DNA of 7,588 bases from Actinobacteria bacterium RBG_16_64_13 (GTDB lineage: Bacteria > Actinomycetota > Thermoleophilia > RBG-16-64-13): positions 23,137 through 30,724 of the forward strand of contig MELN01000040.1 in assembly GCA_001768675.1 (NCBI GenBank), written 5' to 3'. Positions 1 through 5,806 of the stretch are shown here, one piece after another (the first letter of the stretch is position 1; every line of letters starts with the position of its first letter). Position numbers and translations under genes: made by a program. Below the pieces are notes generated by a model. It was not told the DNA's origin and searched no databases. It worked only from the letters and a program-made list of their open reading frames with translations.

Positions 1-191
1 CCTGGGCGTACGATCCTGCCGCCCATGCCTGGACCGCGCTCGAACCCGAAGGCGGCTCACCTCAGCCGCGCGACATGTTCTCCATGGTCTACGATCCCAT
101 CACCCAGCAGTTGATCCTCTTCGGCGGGTGGGACGGCGAGACCGACCGCGACGACACCTGGGGTTTCGGCAGCTTCCTGCCGCTCATCTAG
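1..191 (+). CDS. Kelch-repeat / galactose-oxidase-like beta-propeller protein, C-terminal fragment
   Basis: Only the last 62 codons are present. The reading frame starts at base 3 and ends with TAG at 189-191; the 5' part lies outside the window. The fragment shows kelch-blade sequence: a W-x-YDP strand followed by W-x-x-L, then PRDMFSMVYDP, the hallmark LILFGGWDG, and a closing DDTWGFG strand. Such repeats fold into a beta-propeller blade, usually in secreted or surface proteins that bind proteins or glycans. The frame stops soon after a complete blade, as expected for a natural C-terminus. Partner, enzymatic activity and localisation cannot be judged from this part. It converges on the minus-strand SHOCT gene, 27 bases away. 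The family call is fairly safe; any specific function would be a guess. Confidence 0.75.
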   Translation, partial: WAYDPAAHAWTALEPEGGSPQPRDMFSMVYDPITQQLILFGGWDGETDRDDTWGFGSFLPLI

Positions 192-218
192 GGGCACAGC
201 CATGCGGGGACGCGGCGG

Positions 219-488
219 CTACGACTGCAGGTCGGCCTTCCGCTTCAGGAATTCCTCCCTGTCGATCTCGCCGCCGGCGTAACGCTCCTCGAGGATCCGA
301 AGAGGGGTCCTGCCCTGCGTGTCGCCGGGTGGCGGCCCTTGGGTCGTTCCCGCCTGACTGTTGTCTCTGTGGCCGGCGCCGCGCACCAGAAGGACTATCC
401 CGGCCACGATAAACGCCAGCATGGCCAGCCAGATCACGGCCCAGATCACCATTTCCGCGCCCATTCCGAATCCTCCGCCCCACATCAT
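219..488 (-). CDS. Small SHOCT-domain membrane protein with Met/Gly-rich N-terminus
   Basis: An 89-residue protein. It begins MMWGGGFGMG, continues with one strongly hydrophobic helix (about residues 13-36), then a polar Gly/Pro/Gln linker (about 38-60). It ends in a SHOCT module (about 61-87), recognisable by PLRILEERYAGGEIDREEF. SHOCT is a short C-terminal domain found at the end of many small bacterial membrane proteins and thought to mediate oligomerisation or recruitment; no enzymatic activity is expected. The same frame is open up to an ATG at 539, but the ATG at 488 is chosen for two reasons: AAGGGGG sits 7 bases upstream, and the longer form would overlap the preceding gene and add a non-hydrophobic, atypical leader. 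The gene starts 26 bases after the DUF305 gene stops on the same strand, so the two are probably co-transcribed. Its function in metal handling is inferred from that neighbour and the shared Met/Gly motif. Confidence 0.85.
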   Translation of the reverse strand: MMWGGGFGMGAEMVIWAVIWLAMLAFIVAGIVLLVRGAGHRDNSQAGTTQGPPPGDTQGRTPLRILEERYAGGEIDREEFLKRKADLQS

Positions 489-495
489 CGAGGGA

Positions 496-502
496 CCCCC
501 TT
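496..502 (-). promoter_or_regulatory. Ribosome binding site deciding the SHOCT gene start
   Basis: On the minus strand this reads AAGGGGG, 7 bases before the ATG at 488. No comparable purine-rich site precedes the in-frame ATG at 539, which lies inside the upstream coding region. The site therefore favours the shorter protein. Confidence 0.6.
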
Positions 503-514
503 CGTTGTTAGCGT

Positions 515-1204
515 TTACTGGTACCAGGCGCGATACCACTCGCGCATCTGCCGGATCTCCTGCGTCTGCGTAGTGACGATGGACCGGGCCAGTTGTTGCA
601 CTTCGGACCGATCGGCCCGAGCCAGCGCCATGTGTGCCATCATAACCGCCATCTGATGGTGCGGGACCATCTGCTCGATAAACTCCTTGTCGAACGAGGT
701 CGCCGCCTCCAGAGCACGCAGATCGGTGTAGCCGCTCATCATACCGCCGCCCATCATGCCGCCGCCCATCATGCCGCCGCCCATCATGCCGCCGCCGGTC
801 CCAGAATCCCAGCTGCCGGCGTCGCCCACCGGCACCTCACCGCCGTACCATGCCCGGTACCAGCTCCTCATCTGCTCTATCTCCCTGGTCTGATCTTGGA
901 TGATCGTCTGGGCCAGTCGCTTCAGTTCGGGGTGCTGAGCCCGGGTGAGAGCAAGTTGGGCCATGGCCACAGCGCCTTCATGGTGGGGGATCATCTGCGC
1001 CAAGAAATGCTGCTCCATCGACTCGGAGCCCCAGACTTCGTCCGAGTATCCCCAAGCTGCCTCATCCCTGTCGCGCAGGCATCCGGCGTCTCCGTGCCAG
1101 TAGCCCGGCCCCCAGACACCCATCCCCCACAACACGGATATCACCACGAGGATGACTACCGCGGCGGCGAGGCAGGCGAGTCCCCAGATCGTTCTTCTGC
1201 TCAT
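515..1204 (-). CDS. Tandem DUF305 membrane-anchored protein with GGGMM linker (probable envelope metal-binding protein)
   Basis: A 229-residue protein. Residues 5-28 form an N-terminal hydrophobic helix, a signal anchor or uncleaved signal; no lipobox is seen around Cys11. Two DUF305 domains follow, about 62-120 and 170-228. They are clear duplicates: QMIPHHEGAVAMA (70-82) matches QMVPHHQMAVMMA (178-190), and each ends EI-x-QM-R-x-WYRAWY. DUF305 is a ferritin-like helical family; the paired His (74/75, 182/183) and the Met residues are the likely ligands, and Synechocystis CopM is a copper-binding member. The linker holds four exact GGGMM repeats (137-156), adding eight Met residues. A GAAGGAG site precedes the ATG by 4 bases. 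The gene leads a likely two-gene unit with the SHOCT protein. Extracytoplasmic copper or silver binding is inferred from the family and the Met/His content; substrate and redox behaviour are unknown. Confidence 0.88.
   Translation of the reverse strand: MSRRTIWGLACLAAAVVILVVISVLWGMGVWGPGYWHGDAGCLRDRDEAAWGYSDEVWGSESMEQHFLAQMIPHHEGAVAMAQLALTRAQHPELKRLAQTIIQDQTREIEQMRSWYRAWYGGEVPVGDAGSWDSGTGGGMMGGGMMGGGMMGGGMMSGYTDLRALEAATSFDKEFIEQMVPHHQMAVMMAHMALARADRSEVQQLARSIVTTQTQEIRQMREWYRAWYQ
737..796 (-). repeat. 15-bp in-frame minisatellite encoding GGGMM x4
   Basis: Four consecutive 15-base units each encode Gly-Gly-Gly-Met-Met in the linker of the tandem DUF305 protein. Three units are identical on the DNA level (catcat followed by gccgccgcc on the plus strand); the unit at 737-751 differs by one base (acc for gcc). 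Because the unit is a multiple of three, gain or loss of copies would change linker length without a frameshift. Confidence 0.9.
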
Positions 1205-1208
1205 GTCT

Positions 1209-1215
1209 CTCCTTC
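1209..1215 (-). promoter_or_regulatory. Ribosome binding site of the DUF305 gene
   Basis: The minus strand reads GAAGGAG, 4 bases before the ATG at 1204. It is a strong Shine-Dalgarno match and supports this start, which also gives a clean N-terminal membrane helix. Confidence 0.75.
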
Positions 1216-1283
1216 TGTACCCCGGTCCCGCTGGCGCGGAACCTGTTTTCAGCGATCCTCATCGGGGCTCCTCTCCCGTGGGA

Positions 1284-1295
1284 TTGCCGTGGCAA
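1284..1295. promoter_or_regulatory. Short dyad TTGCC-GT-GGCAA, possible operator
   Basis: A perfect inverted repeat with 5-base arms and a 2-base centre lies 80 bases upstream of the DUF305 start and about 150 bases upstream of the radical SAM start. Its position near the A/T-rich promoter-like stretch would suit a regulator site. It matches no operator I can name, and a 5-base arm can occur by chance. Confidence 0.25.
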
Positions 1296-1435
1296 CCTGC
1301 TGGGCATAATAGGTTAGTTCAATGGTAGTCTTACCCATGTCTTCTGCCCCCAAAACGCCGACCGCGTTGGCCTCGCGTGGTAAGCTAAGGTGAGTATATT
1401 GATCATCTTCATCAGTTCTTGTCCCCCCAGCGAAT

Positions 1436-1440
1436 AGGAG
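1436..1440 (+). promoter_or_regulatory. Ribosome binding site selecting a GTG start
   Basis: AGGAG lies 4 bases before GTG at 1445. The next in-frame ATG (Met20 of the protein) would remove the first strand of the B12-binding domain (HLLLINPS). The GTG is therefore preferred. Confidence 0.65.
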
Positions 1441-1444
1441 ACAG

Positions 1445-2896
1445 GTGAGCGAAAAGAGCCCGCATCTCCTGTTGATCAACCCCTCAAATGTCCTGGCCAG
1501 CATGGCCAAGGCGAGCGGCAGCAGGTGGAACCGGTTCAGGGCTTGGAAGCCCTTGAGCATCATGGCGGTCGCCGGACTCACTCCTCCGGAGTGGTCGGTG
1601 CAACTCATCGATGAGACGCTGGGCATCCCCGACTACGACGAATTCGAACGCCCCGATCTCGTGGGCATGACCGCTTTCACCTCGCAGGCCAATCGGGCCT
1701 ACGAGCTCGCGGCTTACTTTCGCAGCCGCGGCATCCCGGTAGTTATGGGTGGCATCCACGCCACCATGTGCGTCGACGAGGCCTCCAGCCGCGTGGACTC
1801 CGTGGTCACACGCGAGGCTGAGGGAGTATGGGAGCAAGTCCTGACCGACGTCCTGGCGGGCCGCCTCCAGCGTCGCTACGACGGCGGATTGGCCGAGATA
1901 GACGAGATCCGCCCCGCGAGACACGACCTACTTCCCCCCGACTATGCCTTCGGGGCCATCCAGACCACGCGCGGATGCCAACTGAACTGCAACTTCTGCA
2001 GCGTGCCGATCTTCAACGGCTCCAAGTACCGGCAGCGTCCTGCCGCCGACATCGTGAAGGAGTTCCGCTCCATCCCCGAGAACCGTGTGCTCATAGTCGA
2101 CGATAACTTCGTCGGCACGGGCGCCGCTCAGATCCGCCGGGCGAAAGAGCTGTTCCGCGCTCTTGCGGACGCCAACACGGGCAAGAGATGGATCGGGCAA
2201 GTCACTGTCAACTTCGGCGATGACGAAGAGCTGATGACGCTCGCCAAGCGGTCGGGGTGCATAGGCTGCTTCGTCGGGTTCGAATCCCCCACCTCCGAGG
2301 GGTTGGCGGAGATCAACAAGAAGTTCAACGTGCTCAAAGACCGCGACTTGAGGGCCTCGGTGCGCCGCATCCAGGCCCACGGGATCATGGTCGTGGGATC
2401 GTTCATGATCGGCTTGGACGTAGACACGCCGGGTATCGGCGACAGGATCGCGGCCGCTGCCGACTGGTACGGCGTGGACAACATGAACGTGCTGTTCTAC
2501 ACGCCGCTTCCAGGTACCCGCCTGTGGGACCAGATGAAGGGTCAGCACCGCATCGCGATGGACTCGTTCCCCTCCGACTGGCAGTACTATACGCTCACCT
2601 ATCCGGTGGCCCGACACCAGACGATGTCGCTCAGCGAGATCATCGCGGAGATGATCACCTGTAACGGCACCTACTATTCGCTACGCAACATCTTCTGGCG
2701 CATGATCACAGGCTTGATCCAGGGCCGCAGTCCGTTCTATGGAGTCATAGCCAACTTCTCTTCGCGGCGCAACTCAATCGCCTTCGCGCGGCGGTACGCG
2801 AAATTCGAGGAACTGGAAGGCTGGAGGTTCTCGCGCTCCGGTGGGACCAGCGGACCGCGGGACAATCGGGGGCTTCTGAGCGACCTCGCTCGCTGA
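1445..2896 (+). CDS. B12-binding-domain radical SAM protein, substrate unknown
   Basis: A 483-residue protein starting at GTG. The N-terminal part (about 6-140) resembles a cobalamin-binding Rossmann domain: HLLLINPS at the start, VQLIDE, then DLVGMTAFTSQ and the typical PVVMGGIHAT (98-107). The radical SAM core (about 168-365) carries CQLNCNFC with Cys178, Cys182 and Cys185, the CxxxCxxC ligands of the [4Fe-4S] cluster. It continues with VDDNF, CFVGFES and FYTPLPGT, usual in this group. The C-terminal third (about 370-460) resembles the extension of the DUF4070-type members. The enzyme should cleave SAM reductively, with cobalamin as likely second cofactor for a methylation or ring rearrangement. 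Family relatives act on tetrapyrroles, hopanoids, lipids and natural products, so the substrate cannot be named. No DxHxxG cobalamin motif is visible, as in many of these enzymes. It appears monocistronic, converging on the SPL-family gene. Confidence 0.88.
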   Translation: MSEKSPHLLLINPSNVLASMAKASGSRWNRFRAWKPLSIMAVAGLTPPEWSVQLIDETLGIPDYDEFERPDLVGMTAFTSQANRAYELAAYFRSRGIPVVMGGIHATMCVDEASSRVDSVVTREAEGVWEQVLTDVLAGRLQRRYDGGLAEIDEIRPARHDLLPPDYAFGAIQTTRGCQLNCNFCSVPIFNGSKYRQRPAADIVKEFRSIPENRVLIVDDNFVGTGAAQIRRAKELFRALADANTGKRWIGQVTVNFGDDEELMTLAKRSGCIGCFVGFESPTSEGLAEINKKFNVLKDRDLRASVRRIQAHGIMVVGSFMIGLDVDTPGIGDRIAAAADWYGVDNMNVLFYTPLPGTRLWDQMKGQHRIAMDSFPSDWQYYTLTYPVARHQTMSLSEIIAEMITCNGTYYSLRNIFWRMITGLIQGRSPFYGVIANFSSRRNSIAFARRYAKFEELEGWRFSRSGGTSGPRDNRGLLSDLAR

Positions 2897-2963
2897 ACCC
2901 GGCACTGTCCGTCAGCTCAGGCTTGGGCTTCTAGAACGCCTGGGAAGCAGTCCCCGACAAGGT
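2897..2963. other. Convergent intergenic region with weak hairpin
   Basis: The two genes on either side converge here, so a bidirectional terminator is expected. The best structure is a stem of about 7 pairs (one G-T wobble), 2916-2922 with 2938-2944, around a 15-base loop that contains the palindrome TTCTAGAA. There is no T-tract on either strand, so it is not called a terminator. The octamer tctagaac occurs at 2930-2937 and again at 2963-2970, overlapping the stop codon of the minus-strand gene. Confidence 0.3.
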
Positions 2964-3716
2964 CTAGAACACCACCCGGCAGGGGATGTTGAGCTCCGCG
3001 CAGGCAAAGACGAGCTCTTGGGCGGTCTGTTGGAAGAACCCGTCGGAGCGCTCGTCTTCGAGCCCGTACTGGCGGTACACCCAGGCGCCATAGCCGTAGT
3101 TCATCCGGTCGATCAGCAGATAGTCGACGTTGCCGGCCAGGAGCTCCGGCAGATCCGCGGCCCCCGGCAGCATGGGCGCGATCATGACGAAAGTCCTGAT
3201 CCCGGCGGCGTGCAGCTGGGCCAGCGCCCGCAGGCGTTCGCCGATAGCCGGGGCCCGAGGCTCGAACAGTTCCCGGACTCCGTCATCGGCCGTGGTGACG
3301 CTCAGGCCGACTTCAAGATCTTGCGCTTCTCTAAGAATGTCCATGTCCCTGACAACGAGGGGTGAACGCGTCTGGACCCGCACCGGCCAACCGGCGTGGA
3401 CCAGGATCTCCAGACACTTTCGCGTGAGCTCGCACCTTGCCTCAAGAGGCTGGTAGGGGTCGCACACCCCGCTCACCCAGACGGTCCCGCGCTTCTTCTT
3501 GCCTATCTCAACAGCCAGCAACTCGGGAGCGTTCATCTTTGCATCGACGAATTCCCCCCAGGGTTCCCTGTGTCCCGTGAACCGCTTCATGAAGCGGGCG
3601 TAGCAATAGGAACAGGCGTGCTCGCAGCCGGTGTAGGGATTGAGGGCGTAGTCATAGATCTTCGAGACCGAGAGGATCGCTTTGGCCTGAGTCTCTCTAA
3701 CGATCATCCCGGTCAT
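2964..3716 (-). CDS. SPL-family radical SAM protein (COG1533-like)
   Basis: A 250-residue protein. The cluster motif is in NPYTGCEHACSYCYARF, with Cys31, Cys35 and Cys38 as CxxxCxxC. Other family signatures are WVSGVCDPYQPLE (80-92), LTRKCLEIL (97-105), LSVTTADD (138-145), LFEPRAPAIGERLRAL (150-165) and AGIRTFVMIAPMLPG (171-185). These place it with proteins named after spore photoproduct lyase, most of which are not DNA lyases and have unknown substrates. It is on the short side for this family and has no obvious extra C-terminal cluster. Where relatives usually have T in TDPYQP, this one has Cys85. The ATG overlaps the TGA of the upstream membrane protein gene (ATGA, 3713-3716), so translation is probably coupled. 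A second ATG three codons on is possible but less likely. The reaction is unknown; sporulation is not implied. Confidence 0.85.
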   Translation of the reverse strand: MTGMIVRETQAKAILSVSKIYDYALNPYTGCEHACSYCYARFMKRFTGHREPWGEFVDAKMNAPELLAVEIGKKKRGTVWVSGVCDPYQPLEARCELTRKCLEILVHAGWPVRVQTRSPLVVRDMDILREAQDLEVGLSVTTADDGVRELFEPRAPAIGERLRALAQLHAAGIRTFVMIAPMLPGAADLPELLAGNVDYLLIDRMNYGYGAWVYRQYGLEDERSDGFFQQTAQELVFACAELNIPCRVVF

Positions 3717-4486
3717 CTTTCGCCGGCGCCCCGCTGCCGCTTGTCAAGAAGCGCCTGCTCCAAGTCTCTTCTCCATCTCCGCTCCCGCCTGGATACCAGC
3801 TGCGCCAGCGTTAGTCCGGGGATGATGAAGCCAACGAGCACGACCGCCACAGCCGCCACGAATCCGTATAGGTACATGTGGTCCAAGACCCCCTGATACC
3901 AGCGGTAGGCCTGGAAGACCAGGGCCACGGTGGCCGCCGCGAAGACAACAGCCGGCACCCGGTAGTTGGCGGTCGAGAGGCGAAGAGACCGGGGCATCCA
4001 CGCCTGGATGTACACCTCGGTCGCGACGCAGACCACAACACCCACTCCGATGGCGTACCACAGGCCGAGCATGCCCAAAGCGAGCGACATGAGCAGGACG
4101 GCCACGCCTCCGGACATTCTCTCCAGCGCGGTGGCCCTTTTGGCCAGCCGAGCCGTGCGCGGCTCCACCGGCGGTCGGGTGCGCAGGGCGACGGCGACCA
4201 CGCGGTCGGTGCGTCCGGTGGCCAAGAAAGGCAGTTCACCGATCAGTTCGTAGTAGCTCTGTCCTTCGGCGAGCTTCGCGCATACTTTGCCCACCAGCGC
4301 CGCGAACTCCTCATCGGTGTGAAAGACCGGGGCTTTCATCCGCCCGGTGGACCTGTCGGCCACCTCCCGGGCGACTGCGCCCGCGTCTTCGTCGTCCGCC
4401 CCGCGCTTCTTCAAACGCTTGTAGGACTTCATGAACACCGATTGATAGGCGCGATCACGCCGCCGCTTGTCTGGGCCCTCCACCAT
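3713..4486 (-). CDS. Unrecognised multi-pass membrane protein with basic soluble N-terminal part
   Basis: A 257-residue protein I do not recognise. Residues 1-120 are soluble and charged: a basic start (DKRRRDR, YKRLKKRG), then a helical segment around FHTDEEFAALVGKVCAKLAEG and a short GELPFLATGRTDR stretch. Residues 126-163 are a long hydrophobic block, probably two helices; further helices lie at about 177-196 and 206-231. The C-terminus is very basic (SRRERRWRRDLEQALLDKRQRG), which would keep it in the cytoplasm. No catalytic motif, Cys cluster or transporter signature was seen. The ATG at 4486 follows TGAGGA with a short spacer. The gene overlaps the SPL-family radical SAM gene by four bases and lies upstream of it, so the pair is a likely operon. 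That suggests, without proof, a role in membrane placement, substrate delivery or regulation for the radical enzyme. Confidence 0.75.
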   Translation of the reverse strand: MVEGPDKRRRDRAYQSVFMKSYKRLKKRGADDEDAGAVAREVADRSTGRMKAPVFHTDEEFAALVGKVCAKLAEGQSYYELIGELPFLATGRTDRVVAVALRTRPPVEPRTARLAKRATALERMSGGVAVLLMSLALGMLGLWYAIGVGVVVCVATEVYIQAWMPRSLRLSTANYRVPAVVFAAATVALVFQAYRWYQGVLDHMYLYGFVAAVAVVLVGFIIPGLTLAQLVSRRERRWRRDLEQALLDKRQRGAGER

Positions 4487-4513
4487 GTTCCTCAGTCTAT
4501 AGCTTGCATACCG

Positions 4514-4526
4514 GTGATACCATCAC
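4514..4526. promoter_or_regulatory. Dyad GTGAT-N3-ATCAC, candidate operator
   Basis: A perfect 5+5 inverted repeat with a 3-base centre lies in the divergent region, 27 bases from the minus-strand start and 83 bases before the dehydrogenase start. The spacing and GT...AC ends resemble small operators of GntR-type dimers, but this is only a resemblance and no regulator gene is in the window. It could control either direction. Confidence 0.3.
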
Positions 4527-4591
4527 AGACATGCGAAGCCAGCAGATGCATATCGACAGCGGGGATGCGAGAAGTGCCGGCGTGAGCGCTC

Positions 4592-4597
4592 GGAGGA
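4592..4597 (+). promoter_or_regulatory. Ribosome binding site of the Fe-dehydrogenase gene
   Basis: GGAGGA ends 12 bases before the ATG at 4610, a little far. A second AGGA at 4601-4604 is 5 bases from the ATG. Either could serve; together they support this start. Confidence 0.5.
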
Positions 4598-4609
4598 CCT
4601 AGGACCGCC

Positions 4610-5806
4610 ATGGCCCACGACGCTGAGGACCTGTCGTTCCTGTTCTTCGCCCCCACCCGCATCGTCTACGGGGTGAACTCGGCCGCCGATGTGGCGGTAG
4701 AGCTGAGGAACCTGGGCTGCGACAAAGCAGTGATCGTCACCGACCAGTCCCTCTACGACAACACCGACCTGGTCAAGAAGATCGAGAAGACCCTGGGCAC
4801 GATGTGCGTCGGGGTCTACTCTGACGTGCCCTCAGACTCCGGCTTGCACGTCGTGAATCGCGGCTACGCGTTCGCTCGGGATCTGGGCGCCACCGGGGTG
4901 GTGAGCGTCGGAGGGGGCAGCGTCATCGACACGGCCAAGGGCATCGCCATCCTGCTCAAGGAAGGCGGGCAGCTGGAGGACTATCAGGGCTTCCGGACGC
5001 TCACCCGCAAGGTAGCAGCGCACGTGTGCCTGCCCACCACCGCGGGGACCGGCTCTGAGGTCACCCACATCGCTGTGATCAAAGACAGCGACAAGAGACA
5101 GAAACTGGTCTTGGGCGACCATCACATCATCCCCGACGTGGCGATCCTCGACCCGGTACTGACCGCGGGGCTGCCGCCCGGCCTCACAGCAGCCACCGGC
5201 ATGGACGCCCTATCCCATGCCGTGGAGGCGATCACGTCGTCGCAACGCGAACCCATCACCGACGCGCTCGGTCTACACGCCATCCGTTTGATCGGAGAGT
5301 GGCTCCCGCTCGCGGTCAAGAACGGCGGCGACCTTAGCGCCCGGGGCCACATGCTCGTGGCCGCTACGCTCGCGGGAGCGGCCTTCAGCAACGCCCAGGC
5401 GGGGTTGGCCCACGCCATCGCGCACACCGTGGGGGCCCGCCACGGCGTGCATCACGGCCTGGCTAAGGCGGTGGCCATGCCCTACGTCATGCGCTTCAAC
5501 AACAGCCACGTGGCGGCGGAGCAGGCCGCCATCGCGGAGGCTCTCGGCGTGGACACGAGGGACATGGAGGTCGAGCAGGCCGGGCTGGCCGCGGCCGACG
5601 CTGTGGCCCGCCTCAGTACCGGCTTGGGTCTGCCGGCCACCCTGAAGGACGTGGGTGTCCCTGGAAACGACCTGGAGGCGTGCGCGCAGGTGGCGCTTTC
5701 GGACGGGGCGATCACCTACAATGGCAAGCCGGTCTTCGACGCGTCCCAGGTCCTCTCCGTGCTGAGCAATGCCTGGACCGGAGACTCGACGCCGAGATCG
5801 CGATGA
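4610..5806 (+). CDS. Iron-containing alcohol dehydrogenase family protein
   Basis: A 398-residue protein, normal length for this NAD(P)-dependent group-III dehydrogenase family. The N-terminal dinucleotide domain has FAPTRIVYG, an AVIVTD strand (40-45) and the GGGSVIDTAKG motif (101-111), followed by LPTTAGTGSEVT (141-152). The C-terminal helical domain has GMDALSHAVEA (197-207), LAHAIAHTVGA (266-276) and HHGLAKA (281-287). By comparison with FucO-type enzymes, the metal ligands are Asp199, His203, His268 and His282, with His272 near the nicotinamide; all are present, so it should be active with Fe(II) or Zn. It interconverts an alcohol and an aldehyde or oxo acid. Substrate cannot be read from sequence: maleylacetate, malonate semialdehyde and small diols are all possible. 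The TGA stop overlaps the ATG of the DUF169 gene, making this the first gene of a coupled cassette. Confidence 0.92.
   Translation: MAHDAEDLSFLFFAPTRIVYGVNSAADVAVELRNLGCDKAVIVTDQSLYDNTDLVKKIEKTLGTMCVGVYSDVPSDSGLHVVNRGYAFARDLGATGVVSVGGGSVIDTAKGIAILLKEGGQLEDYQGFRTLTRKVAAHVCLPTTAGTGSEVTHIAVIKDSDKRQKLVLGDHHIIPDVAILDPVLTAGLPPGLTAATGMDALSHAVEAITSSQREPITDALGLHAIRLIGEWLPLAVKNGGDLSARGHMLVAATLAGAAFSNAQAGLAHAIAHTVGARHGVHHGLAKAVAMPYVMRFNNSHVAAEQAAIAEALGVDTRDMEVEQAGLAAADAVARLSTGLGLPATLKDVGVPGNDLEACAQVALSDGAITYNGKPVFDASQVLSVLSNAWTGDSTPRSR

Larger units (their letters stand above)
1205..1444. other. Divergent intergenic region between the DUF305 and B12-radical SAM genes
   Basis: About 240 bases separate two divergent starts, so promoters for both genes should lie here. 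The stretch around 1300-1440 is visibly richer in A and T than its surroundings and contains TATTAT (minus strand, 1306-1311) and TATATT (plus strand, about 1396-1401). Neither has a convincing -35 partner at 16-18 bases, so no promoter is called. A short perfect dyad is at 1284-1295. No RNA gene or riboswitch was recognised. In particular, no cobalamin riboswitch was identified by eye before the B12-type gene. Confidence 0.5.
4487..4609. other. Divergent intergenic region upstream of the catabolic cassette
   Basis: About 123 bases lie between divergent starts. The minus strand has TATAGA at 4495-4500, close to the ATG at 4486. If it is a -10 box, the membrane-protein transcript would have almost no leader. 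On the plus strand no -10/-35 pair with normal spacing is evident. Two dyads are present: GTGAT-N3-ATCAC at 4514-4526, and the palindrome GAGCGCTC at 4584-4591 next to the ribosome binding site of the dehydrogenase gene. Confidence 0.4.

Noticed and set aside
489..539. Upstream ATG at 539 for the SHOCT gene
   Set aside because: It would overlap the DUF305 gene and add a leader of 17 residues unlike the family; the ATG at 488 has the better ribosome binding site.
737..796. Tandem repeats as a CRISPR-like array
   Set aside because: The units are contiguous 15-mers with no spacers and encode protein in frame.
1217..1229. GTACCCC-containing stretch as a CsoR-type copper operator before the DUF305 gene
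   Set aside because: Only one half resembles such a site; the second arm does not form a proper inverted repeat.
593..1309. A long plus-strand open frame with a striking run of His-His-Ala units
   Set aside because: It is antisense to the DUF305 gene. The His/Ala repeat is the opposite-strand reading of the GGGMM minisatellite, and the rest has no family features or ribosome binding site.
1308..1340. tRNA-like stretch containing ttagttcaatggtag, similar to a tRNA D-arm
   Set aside because: No matching T-arm (GGTTCAAATCC-like), anticodon stem or acceptor stem follows; chance similarity.
1928..2617. A 229-codon open frame on the minus strand under the B12-radical SAM gene
   Set aside because: It is antisense to a gene with unmistakable motifs, as is common in GC-rich DNA, and shows no recognisable domain.
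2916..2944. Rho-independent terminator between the convergent radical SAM genes
   Set aside because: The stem is short with a 15-base loop and no T-tract on either strand.
3878..4585. A 235-codon plus-strand frame opposite the membrane protein gene
   Set aside because: The opposite strand has clear transmembrane segments and a coupled operon structure; this frame is His/Arg/Gly-rich shadow sequence without a ribosome binding site.
5680..5802. N-terminal extension of the DUF169 gene into the dehydrogenase gene
   Set aside because: The extension is the shifted reading of a well-conserved dehydrogenase C-terminus, and the ATGA overlap offers a natural coupled start.
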